A stretch of DNA of 64,000 nt from Alitta virens (lineage: Eukaryota > Annelida > Polychaeta > Phyllodocida > Nereididae): positions 37,331,336-37,395,335 of the forward strand of contig OW028580.1 of NCBI GenBank assembly GCA_932294295.1, in the 5' to 3' direction. Position 1 is the stretch's first letter. Every line of letters begins with the position of its first letter. The notes under the pieces were generated by a model, which had not been told where the DNA came from, ran no database searches, and saw nothing but the letters and a program-made list of their open reading frames with translations. Below are positions 45,655 to 64,000 of the stretch, piece after piece. The translations under genes and the position numbers were made by a program.

Positions 45655-45815
45655 TGTGAGGGAACGCGATCACGCAGGAACTCGTTATACGAGAGGGAAC
45701 ATGATGATAGCGATAGAACGCGATATGATGAGGGAACATGATACAATTGTGAGGGAACGTGACAAGATCCTGAGGGAATACGAAAACATCGCGAGGAAAT
45801 GCGATGATTGCTGAT
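45655..45815. repeat. Minisatellite of about 24-bp GAGGGAACATGAT-type units
   Basis: Degenerate repeats of gagggaac(a/g)(t/c)gat, for example tgagggaacgcgatcacg, gagggaacatgatgat, gagggaacgtgacaag and gagggaatacgaaaac. Both strands are open across it (on + encoding RERDHA/RDMMREHD-like heptads), as expected from a repeat without stops. I do not call a gene. Confidence 0.7.
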
Positions 45816-46644
45816 GAACATGAAAATCTTTTAATATTTTTGGTAGATTCTGTACCATTTTATCTTTATAAAAACACATTGTACATTAGTACATGATAAA
45901 AGATGTATTTTGCTTACTTAATACAAACAACCTAACAGGTATACAATGATATTTACATATGATTAGTTTCAATAATAACTTTTTAATATGATTTAACACA
46001 TTGAAAAGTATTGCATATAATAGACTTTATTGCAAAATGTATGCAGCTGTACATATATTCTGTGACAAATTTTCTTTAATGAAAGATTACAAGCTGTACA
46101 TGAATAATTCTGGCAATTTTTCTACACACAGTATATATACATACAGTAGTGCTACACTGTATCAGCATAACTGACATAAAAACATTCACTGAAAGAAAAA
46201 CATTCACTGTAAATATGTAATTACTAAATAAAATATTATGTATTATAGTAATGCAATACAATAATTAATGCATAAATAATTTTTAAACAACTTATTAATA
46301 TCTACAAAGCAATATAGTATTTAACATTAGTTACACAATGCTCCATACCATGAAATCAAAGGACATACATTTTCAATGATTATTGTGTTAGATAAGAAAT
46401 ACTTACTAGCCAAACAACCAGTGGTTGTTCACCACTGTTAATTGTTTTGGTCATATCTTCTTCCAAGTTTAAAAAAAGATATTTAACAGGTTCAAATTTA
46501 TATTGATTATAAACCAGGTATGATACAAATTTTAGATTGAAAATATAAGTCAACCGTAATCGATGTTGATAATATCTTTAAAACTCAACAAGTTTGTGAT
46601 ACAATAGCGAACATTCATCAAAATTGTTCTGTCCAATAAAACAT
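45816..46644 (-). other. Likely 3' UTR and flank of the lectin-collagen gene
   Basis: Non-coding AT-rich DNA downstream of the stop at 46645-46647. A minus-strand AATAAA lies at 46026-46031 and could be the poly(A) signal. Confidence 0.45.
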
Positions 46645-55750
<9,106 letters not shown>

Positions 55751-57204
55751 GTTGTGAGTGACTATATTATCTTCTAAAAGGATCACAGCGATAATGATTA
55801 TCAAAAACTCAAGATTTTGGTAACTCCTAGTGTTGATTGCTTAAAGTATTCATCATTCTCCATCCATTTTGTGAATGAGTATTCAAACTATATGATTGTA
55901 TGTATTAAGACCATTTTCTCTCAAAGACATCATGGTAATAACTGCGAACTCTCATTATTATTATGAGTAGAGTCCTAAAAATGTTTGGCATTATGGTAGA
56001 ATTATGCCTTAAGCCCTGGATCAACTGATCATTACATTTTATGAGCAAATCAAACTACAGTTTTGAAAAAAACCTAAGTTGAATGCTTTTCCCAGAGGCA
56101 TTAAAAATGCCGAAATTGCCTTAAGCATTAATTCTGGCTGTTGCTAGGATACCATCTCCTGGGATACTGTGGAAAGTATGGCAACAGCTGGTGATGGTAT
56201 TAATGTCATAGTACAGTTACAATGCAATATATTAGAACATTCTCAAAAGTTGATGCAAATTCAATCTGTAATTGAAGTGATTTACAGCCAATTTATACAC
56301 TAAGAAATTCAGTTCAATTTATTTGACCAACTGATCAGAATAAAAAATTTTTTTATACATAAACACAAATTTCAGCTGGTTGGTAGACACAATCAAGTAC
56401 AAGTAGTATTTAAATAAGCAGGTTCCATTATAACATAAACATTTTACAAGAAAGAAAAGTACTTAAAGAAAAGAAAATCATAATGAATTGAAAAATAAAG
56501 GATTAAATGCATATATTAAACAGAAAACTGTGGGAAAACTTCAGAGAAAGAATTTAAAAAAAAAGTATACACACACACATATATATTAACACACCACAAA
56601 AAAAGTTAAAAAATAAAATAATAATAATAATAATCGCCTGATACAATAGAAACACACATAGAAAAAAAAAGTAAATATGGCAATGCTTGTAGGTGGCACT
56701 GAACACTATACAGATTGCTAAGAATTAAGCAACTTTACAATATTTTCGTTATAACATATTTCTAATTATCTGTAGCATGCGATATGCAATGTTCAGTAAC
56801 CAAGAAGGTTCTTGAAGAAACTAAACTCCAGAACAGAGAAAGCTGCCCCAGAGGACGTCGTGTGAATGCAGCCAATGAGAGTCCTGGATTCACATGACGT
56901 ATTCTGGAGCAGTTCTCGATTTTGTTTCCAAGTCTACAAAATTGGCTGTAATATTAAATGGTGGTGTAAATTCTATATCATTCCTTCATTAGACATAAGA
57001 TTATTGGTTAAGTTTGACTGGTGTTTACAGCCAAGCACCAACTTAAAACCACTTCACTATTACGAACACCTCATGACTGACCTTTGACCTGAACATGTTT
57101 CTGATGAACTACCAACCATTGCACTTAACTTCATAAACCATTTACCATTGCAAGTAGAATTACGCCAGAATTGCATACTTTGTTTAAAAAAAAAAAAAAA
57201 AAAA
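55751..57204. other. Intergenic region upstream of the receptor gene
   Basis: AT-rich. Holds the receptor promoter by position, but no clear TATA or initiator. Poly-A and ATA microsatellite runs at 56570-56635. Confidence 0.4.
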
Positions 57205-57290
57205 ACTGTTGCGAGGGAGCTGGGGCCAGGGAGCCAACTTCACATTTTCAGGGAGCTGCGAGGGAGCCAGATTCGGGGAGCCAACTTCAC
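57205..57290. repeat. GGGAGCC repeat related to the 17.9 kb minisatellite
   Basis: gagggagctggggccaggga, then gccaacttcac, gagggagccagattc and ggggagccaacttcacctga. The last part matches the end of the 61-bp array at 18000-18025 (ttcgggtagccaacttcact). Confidence 0.65.
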
Positions 57291-57492
57291 CTGACTCATA
57301 TTTTTCCTCTTGATTTACGACATATTATTATATTTTATAGTCAAAATGCAAGTTTCACGTCAAATTGTAACATTAATAAATGACAAATTTCTAAAAGAAA
57401 ATATACCATATTTTAAGATTTGCATGTCAATTTCAAGAGTAACATGCCAGAGTTAATTGCAATAGGTCATTATTTAGGTGTAAATGTCCATT

Positions 57493-60359
57493 TTAATCCA
57501 TCAGCCTCTTGCAGCATAATCGACAGACTGTAGCTGTGCAGGAGAAAATTGTTCCAATAATGTAGGTCGACACAGTCACCCAAAATGCGAAATTGTAGAA
57601 ATGGGGATGACAGAAACTGTCAGTGTCTTCTAATTCCTTGACAGTTGTGAAGTTTCCTTTTATTTGGAAGATCCAGACATTTCCTGAAATAATAAATAAG
57701 TAATTTATGTCTTTATGGGTTAATGTGTGTGTCATCAAAGTCTTGCCATCTCATCATCACGTCTGCCCTTGCAAGCTAGTCGTTTAATATGACAATAATA
57801 TATTCATGGTAATGGGCTTATTAAAATTGTTTATCTTTTCTTTGTGATTATCGGAATTTGCCATAGTTAAACAATGCATATGCTAGTTAGTAAGAAACAA
57901 ATTTTATTTTTCAAAGTGGTTTTTCATTGAAACAATAAGAAATTCCTCATTTAATATTTAGTATATAATCTCCTTTTTTCTTGGTGGTTTCATTAATCTT
58001 AAATTCTTTGTTCACGTAATAATTAGTAAAAAAAATCTTATTTTCATATTGATTTTCATTAAAGTATTATAATTATTTATTCATATAATAATGGTAAATG
58101 GATTTGATTCAATTTCTTGGCGTTTTTCATAGACAGAACTTAAATTTGTATCCACTGTATTTAGTATCTATAGTAATTATTATTATGTTAACTAATAGAG
58201 CCTTTTCACTGAGCAGCCCTAAATTCAGCAAGACATAAGCCTTCCCTCTGATCTTACTACTGATTTTGCTTTTCAGACATGGCAGGTCATACCTAACTGA
58301 TTCCATAAATATAATAAATGATAAGATGTCAGATATACAATAAAATGCACTTGCTAGGATGCACATTGCTTCAGCCAATTACAGGCAAGGGCGGCAACTT
58401 TTTCAGCCAATAGAAATGCAGTATTCTTTCATAGCCACCTGGTGGAAATATCAAGAAGCTTCCGTGAAAGTCCAGTATTATTTGTTCGATTGTCTCACCT
58501 GCTATGAACCAACAAGACTGAAACAGTGTCAGTAGAACAATCAGGCCATACATGACAAAGACGGTTTTCTTTAGTGTTTCTCCGCTGCTGGTGCACTCAA
58601 TCAAATATTTCATAATCATCAGGAAAATTACAATAAGCCCCACAGATCCAGCAACTATCAGGTAAACGGGAATCATGGATTGCCTTGGACATTCGTCTTT
58701 ATACAGACTCCCTGAAATAAATTAAAATAAATTGAAATAAATGAAAATCATTAATTAATTAATCATTATGTATTGGAACACTGGTGCAAACTTTGCTAGT
58801 CTTAAGAGTGACTGCCCTTATAGTGAGGTTACATATAAAAGTAGCAAAATATAGTCCAAAAGTCCAAAACTAATCTTAACATGCTATTATTTTTCCAAAA
58901 TCATCATTTTCATATAGTAAATCGGCAATAACAAATTCCGCTTTATAATAATTTAAATTTTATCACTGAATGACGGCCTATAAAACCTATTTACTCATTT
59001 TCAATGATGATAGGTGGCACTGATGCGTGTATACTGTCCAGACAATATTTATTCAACCTGTTGCAAAATAACATGAAAAATGACAGGACTGCTGCCAGGC
59101 TAATGGCCAGGTGGGCTTAATGCTCAGAACTTTGCTGAAAGTTCTGGAGTAATGTTATCTCATGTGCCACACTCAGTTATTTCCCTACACACAATGTCGG
59201 AGACTGGATGGACATATATAGTAACTGTTATAAATATAAATTAGCTTTTTGCATTTGTGTCGACCCGCCTTCAGTTTTCCCCACTTTTACCATCATTGTA
59301 ATAACAACGTAGAATCACTCGTCAATTTTCGCTTGATTACCATCAAGGGTTGACGGAAACTGACGAATTATGTTGCTTGAAAAAAAAACGCCAGATGTCA
59401 CCACATGCATGCTCCAATGTGTAGGTCCATTTCTGCACCTGATGGGCTAATTGGGAGGCCGGGACAATGGCAATGAGATGATCAAGGACTAGTCCTTCGA
59501 GATGATGGATGAAACACTGAGCTAGCTAGGCCCCCAGCCTCACCCCACTATAGACACTTCGATTCTAAGAGCATGTTGTCACAGTTTTCTTCTGTGTTTG
59601 TGCCATCCACGTAATCCATGCATTTGGATAAACGCATGGAAAACGCTTGGTTTTTGCCTCATTGTAATTAGCTAAAAACCATGCATTTATCCTTCTCATG
59701 GAAGACGCACGTGGCACATTTGGCCATGTATAAATAACATGTTTCATTTGCTAAAGAAACAAAACATTACTCAAGCCAAACAAGATAGCACTGTAAAAGC
59801 CTATCTGACATAACTAAAACTTAATCAAAACAGTTTAGCAGTTAACAGTTTGTTTGATTAAATCCCTCATGGTGTCACGGATGAAGAAGAGAAGTTTGAA
59901 AGACTATTTCTAAGTAATTATTACAACGATACTAAGTGCTCACCGTATGTAATCATTGTTATTGGCAAAATCGTCAAAACCAGGAGCCATGTTGTACTGC
60001 AGGCAGTGCACATTAATCCCTCTGAAATTGTAAATAGGCCTTCATATATGGTAGTGCATGGTAAGCAAATTGCATTGTATACTTGAAAACATATATGATT
60101 TGAATTATGAGTAATTTTATGAATTGTTTATATCATATATAAATTCTTTTAGTGCTGCTTTATGGGGTAAATTTGATAATATCTGATATGATATGGACAA
60201 ATGTGACACACAAAAGTGTACTTTTAGCCATAGGTATAGGCCTATGCATTTGTCATTCATGCATATCAAGTATGAGTACATTGAATAATTAGGGTGAGGA
60301 AATAATAAAATGAATGAAGCAAACTTTAAAATTTCAGATTACTAACCTGCACTAGGCAT
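57493..60359 (-). CDS. TMEM272-like four-pass membrane protein (complete, 164 aa)
   Basis: Four minus-strand exons join in phase: 60347-60359, 59944-60021, 58499-58711 and 57493-57683 (495 nt including TAA). The first exon holds only MPSA plus one base. TM1 is TWLLVLTILPITMITYG, TM2 is YLIVAGSVGLIVIFLMIM, TM3 is VFVMYGLIVLLTLFQSCWFI and TM4 is FAFWVTVSTYIIGTIFSC. Family landmarks are DECPRQSMIPVYLIVAGSVG (TMEM272: CP-x-x-xIPIYLIVxGxxG), CWFIAGNVWIF and FCHPHFYNFAFWV. TMEM272-like genes are expanded in many marine invertebrates; their function is unknown. The tail ends CRLCCKRLMD, with possible palmitoylated cysteines. Confidence 0.93.
58207..58330. repeat. Dispersed repeat, copy 2 (first copy at 2330-2450)
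   Basis: Same orientation and block order as copy 1. It lies in the third intron of the TMEM272-like gene. Confidence 0.6.
59405..59545 (-). repeat. Partial, diverged copy of the tRNA-derived SINE
   Basis: Shares gcacctgatgggctaattgg, gacaatggcaatgagatga and, at the right, actgagctagctaggccccc. The B box segment is missing or replaced. Confidence 0.75.
59576..59735. repeat. Dispersed repeat, copy 1 (second copy at 63880-63990)
   Basis: Shares gtttttgcctcattgtaatt, agctaaaaacc, tgcatttatccttctcatgg and acatttggccatgta with 63.9 kb, where it also follows SINE sequence. Confidence 0.75.
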
Positions 60360-62540
60360 GATGATATTATATGGTGCCCTGATTTGAACTCCAAGCTACG
60401 GCTATGTTATTGGTTGCAATAACGTTTGAGGATATAATAAATTTGGCTGTGTTATGGAAGTGTTATGCATGGAATCACAAGTCCATATTGAACTAAAGAT
60501 CCCAATATTATCGATCTCCTATTGATCTGTTATTATTTTAAATACTCAGAGTTGAATATGTTATTCAATTTCAATGGGTGTGTAGTTTATTTATTGCATT
60601 CTTTTTGAAGCTTATGAATTATATTTTTGTATTTTATTTGCGTTTATAATGCTAGTCATAGACCCATTAATTAGACAGGGCAAATATCCACAAACACATA
60701 CATACTTGTAGTATGGTATAAGGCTGGTACCAAAGGTATATATTAACCTGACACCAAAGCATACCTTGCAATTAACATAGCAAATAGCCTGAGTTCGTCA
60801 GATAAAAGTTGGCAGGTGTCAGAGTAAATGCATAAAGGCATACACACAGTTATTCTAGGACATTGAAATATAGAGAACACTGCATTGCACTATGAAAATT
60901 ATGGTAAAATGGCAGTGATTATGGATTTTCGCATTTTACAACTGAATTATACAAAATTAGTTACCATGGCAACGACACAAATTGCCTATACCACCAAAGA
61001 CATTTGTATCAAGTTACATGGCTCTATCAAAATGCGTACATTTTGTTTTTTTTCTGAGCTCAGAACCCACTATGAAGAGTTTAGTGATTTTAATATTGGT
61101 TGACCACAGTCTGAATGCAGACCCTCAGGCCGAGTCGCGGACGAGAATCTGAGGGAAATGAATAGGCCGACATGGAGAGAAAGGCCGTGGAAGTTGGTCA
61201 GTCACTACACATATTTAAATTAGCATCCAAATTTGTCTATCATTATGCACAGGGACTTGCGTCTTTGCATTAATATATTGACACAGTCCAGCAGTTCCTT
61301 GCTCCCCCACTGGGATTCTTGCTCCTCTGAAGACCCTCTCCTGCCTAGAGGGTTTTGCATCAAGACTGGGTTGACCAGATATCTAAAACTCATTTTATAC
61401 GCGTATGTAGGCCTATCTATCTATCTATCTATCTCCCTATCTCTCTATCTCTCTGTCTATCCATCTATCTGTCTATCTCTCTGTCTGTCTATCTATCTAT
61501 CTATCTATATCTATCTGCCTATCTATCTATATGTCTATCCATCTGTCTTTCTGACTCTATGTCTATCTATCTATCTATCCATCTATCCATCTATCTATCT
61601 ATCTAACCTGTTTAAATCAGATTGTTTATCACATATTATGGTCTCAATAAATAACATCGATTTTATTATCTTCTTTTTGAGGTCAAGTTTAGTGACCTCC
61701 AGGTACAATATTTGATAGGTCACAGATCAGGGAGGCATGACCATTGATTATAGATAAAAGTGAATGTTCCGTAACATGATGCAATCTGTGTAATTTTATG
61801 CTAATTCACGATGGGATTTGGCATTACAATGCAACGAGTTTAGACCTAGTCTGAGAGTAATTGAATTGGTGCATGTTTCTGCTCTACTATAATCAATCAA
61901 TCAATCAATCAGTTAAATAAATGAAGTTTTAAAGACACTTTTATTTAAAACATTCATGTTTGCTGCCTGATTGTTGAGCTTACTTCCTCATTTGCATCTG
62001 ATCCATATCTATTCCCTGCACAAATATTATGACAATGATGCAACAACAATATTTGACTGATATTTTCTAAACAGTATAGTGTGGAGCTGCCTGGAAAACT
62101 TAGTTATGTTCAAATTTTATTCCCAAACATTATTGCAAGAGCTTAATAACATGTACTGGGTCTGAAGCTTAGTCAGCCTATGTGACCATGGAGATGCCAG
62201 AGGCAGACATGATGATGAGATGCTAAGGCTGCTTATAGTCCAAAAATTATGCTAACCATGGACTCTCATGCATTATAAAATGTTAATATGTTCCTATTCA
62301 TTTGTAAGACCTAGGAGAAATTAGGTCTAATTTCTCCAAGGATAAACAAACGCATTCACACAGCTATTCATTGTGAAACAATTCAAATCTAAGGCAGTAA
62401 CCTCCCCTCATGTCTTTTAACAAACAACTCAGTTATCTCTTTTTATCTCTCTTTCATTCTTTTCTTATCTCATCACGGTAGTCTCAGATATCTGTGCATG
62501 ACTGTCAGGACCAGAGATCAGAAGTTGCATCATTTTAAAA
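60360..62540. other. Divergent intergenic region, promoters of both flanking genes
   Basis: Separates the TMEM272-like gene (minus) from the signal-peptide gene (plus). On the minus strand a CCAAT motif (CAACCAATAAC) lies about 55 bp upstream of the TMEM272-like ATG. An ATCT-type microsatellite occupies 61410-61610. No gene was found. Confidence 0.45.
61410..61610. repeat. (ATCT)n-type microsatellite
   Basis: Imperfect tatctatctatctat with tctctctg and tctgtctg variants. The open frames here are repeat artefacts. Confidence 0.95.
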
Positions 62541-62548
62541 TATATAAA
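62541..62548 (+). promoter_or_regulatory. TATA box of secreted-protein gene
   Basis: TATATAAA at 62541-62548, 54 nt before the ATG at 62595. Transcription would start near 62570, giving a very short 5' UTR. Confidence 0.7.
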
Positions 62549-62594
62549 GCCTTAGCAAAGTCTGGATTTTGGAAGATCTATGTTATCCTGCAAG

Positions 62595-62650
62595 ATGTCC
62601 ACAGCAGCTAAGGTTCTATTGCTTCTCTGTGCTTCTTTGGTAGCAGCACA
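62595..62650 (+). CDS. First coding exon of a secreted protein (signal peptide only)
   Basis: ATG at 62595 with a good context (caagATG). It encodes MSTAAKVLLLLCASLVAA and two bases of the next codon, then a strong donor (CA|GTAAGT). This is a typical signal peptide with an A-x-A-type cleavage site in the first exon. The mature protein is on later exons, which I could not identify before the window ends, so the function is unknown. Confidence 0.75.
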
Positions 62651-63213
62651 GTAAGTATATATTAGTTTGTTATAAGTATTTTTATAGTCTCTTTGTCTCT
62701 TAATGTTAGACAGATAAGATATTGAAATTACTGCTAGAGTGTAAAGTGCTAAAAGGTCTATTATTGGTGGACATTGAAGTAAACCATACTATGGAAAAAA
62801 TGTCCTTCAATATTTAGTAACTTCACCTGTGCAACACTTTGTCTATTGACTACCTTTTTGTACCAGATCTCAATCTATAGAATACCTCATACTAAAATAT
62901 CTTACTGCTTAAGAGTACTTCTAAAATCAGTTTTAAGATTTTGAGGACATGCCTGACGAAGTATTGAAGGTATGATTTTATGAGGAATACTAGCCCTGTT
63001 TGAGGAATGTGCTGTATGACCATAGTTTTAGCTAATTGTGGCAAAAGGTACTTGGTCACCACATTCAAAATGCATAAATTCATGCTTAGGACATAATTGA
63101 ACTGGTAACAATGGAATTTTACTGTAAAACAACATGGTTCTTCCAGTCGATGCAGCACATGACCTACATACACTCAGAACATTTCCAGAAACATTGGGCT
63201 ATTTATGGCCTGC
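62651..63213 (+). other. Intron of the secreted-protein gene, nothing recognised
   Basis: No exon or repeat that I can support in this stretch. Confidence 0.4.
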
Positions 63214-63292
63214 AACAGTGGCTGAGTGGTCTAAGCATTGGTCTGCTATGAATGGCTGGAAGAACCAGGGGTACAAATCCAACCCTGGGGAA
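63214..63292 (+). repeat. tRNA-Ser-like SINE head or tRNA pseudogene
   Basis: Contains GTGGCTGAGTGGTCTAAGCA (A box and D arm of tRNA-Ser/Leu type) and GGGGTACAAATCCAACCCT (T arm). A small CTGG/CCAG hairpin (ctggaagaaccag) stands in the variable-arm position. The anticodon arm barely pairs and the acceptor stem does not, so it is not a functional tRNA. Confidence 0.6.
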
Positions 63293-63409
63293 TTTTTGTT
63301 TTTCTTTTTGTAATGTGTGTTTATCGTTTATAAGATATCATTTATATCATCTTAAGAGAAGAGTATAATTTCTCTTTATACTACAAGACTTTTTTCTACA
63401 TTATCTATA

Positions 63410-63545
63410 ATGGACTATTATAATATGCTATCACACAGGTCTCTTTTTTAATGAGAGCTTTGCTTGTTACCTTTCATATCAGGCTGTAGTCATAGGTTTT
63501 CATTTTATTTAAAAAAAACATGTAGGCCTAGACGTTAACTAGTCA
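63410..63545. repeat. Dispersed repeat (third copy of the 44718-44900 family)
   Basis: Shares acaggtctcttttttaa, agagctttgcttgtt and the cattttatttaaaaaaaaca/ggcctagacgttaact end with the other copies. Confidence 0.65.
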
Positions 63546-63849
63546 TAGTAACCACATTTTCAGCCAAACGGATGTGTACGTATGCGAGTAATTTTTCCAG
63601 AACAAAAAAAAACAACTTAGGAAGTTGCTGTGGCTTTAAAACCTGCACTGGTCACCGTCATTTAAGGCTTTTAACTTGCAGTATTGATGTAAATTTCCTC
63701 AAGGCAGGGGGGGGGGGGGGGGTCCCAACAGCGAATTCTATGCTATGGATAGGATGAGCACTAAAATTTTTGTAAAGGTTTTGGAGGGATAACTTACTGT
63801 TTAGAAGATGCATGTGCACATACAGGTGCCAATCTACACCTAAAATGGG

Positions 63850-63875
63850 TGTGGGGGCCTAGATCAGTGGTACAT
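63850..63875 (+). repeat. SINE head fragment
   Basis: gggggcctagatcagtggt is the A-box end of the tRNA-Ala-like SINE in + orientation, truncated right after it. Confidence 0.6.
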
Positions 63876-63879
63876 GGCC

Positions 63880-63990
63880 AATTGTGCCACATGCGTCGTT
63901 TTTGCCTCATTATAATTAGCTAAAAACTGTGCGTTTTACATGCATTTATCCTTCTCATGGAAAACGCATGTAGCACATTTGGCCATGTAC
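63880..63990. repeat. Dispersed repeat, copy 2 (first copy at 59576-59735)
   Basis: Matches copy 1 through cgtttttgcctcattataat, tgcatttatccttctcatgg and cacatttggccatgtac. Confidence 0.75.
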
Positions 63991-64000
63991 CTCAAAAAAA

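Noticed and set aside
45596..45879. Small protein gene at the GAGGGAAC repeats
   Set aside because: Both strands are equally open and there are no splice or homology signals.
61233..61715. 160-codon frame with long SIYLSIYLS runs
   Set aside because: Produced by the ATCT microsatellite.
63214..63292. Functional tRNA-Ser gene
   Set aside because: No acceptor stem and a poor anticodon arm; better explained as a SINE head.

Overview
The window is AT-rich invertebrate nuclear DNA: spliced genes with small phase-consistent exons, long introns, and many retroelements, SINEs, microsatellites and foldback repeats. The gene content (a TRPM-type channel, a TCAF-like gene, a TMEM272-like tetraspan protein and a lectin-collagen-peritrophin receptor) fits a lophotrochozoan such as a mollusc or brachiopod, or another marine invertebrate. 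The sequence alone does not fix the species.

Left part (1-13 kb, + strand): the 3' half of a TRPM-family cation channel gene. Exons encode S1-S6, the pore and the TRP box, but the TRP-box exon carries a one-base frameshift. Downstream, a 1.7-2.0 kb genomic unit is repeated in tandem three times plus a partial fourth copy. Each full unit carries the same three exons (A-B-C, about 118 residues of predicted coiled coil), all splicing in compatible phases. A two-exon unknown C-terminal domain and a poly(A) signal follow. At 19.4 and 28.2 kb, on the same strand, two exons encode the N-terminal domain of a TCAF (TRPM8 channel-associated factor)-like protein. They are split by an 8.6 kb intron full of transposon debris.

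Middle part (13-46 kb): mostly mobile DNA. It holds a decayed LINE (15.2-16.7 kb), a Tc1/mariner relic (20.2-20.7 kb), a foldback structure (20.9-22.5 kb), a truncated Gypsy element with gag and LTR on the minus strand (24.1-26.0 kb), and a nearly intact APE-type LINE (29.4-33.76 kb) with one in-frame stop. It also holds a degenerate array built on a near-palindromic GATTCAGGTGAATC motif (36.1-37.9 kb) and a Ty3/Gypsy element (38.5-44.5 kb) with similar LTRs but many broken reading frames.

Right part (46-64 kb): a complete 13-exon minus-strand gene (46,645-55,750) whose exons join in phase into a 667-residue type I membrane protein: signal peptide, C-type lectin domain, interrupted collagen stalk, peritrophin-A chitin-binding domain, transmembrane helix and short tail. 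Next comes a complete four-exon, 164-residue TMEM272-like tetraspan gene (57,493-60,359, minus). Finally, at 62.6 kb (+), there is a TATA box and a signal-peptide first exon of a gene that leaves the window.

The most unusual things here are the amplified coiled-coil exon cassette in the TRPM gene, its TCAF-like neighbour, and the lectin-collagen-chitin-binding receptor architecture.
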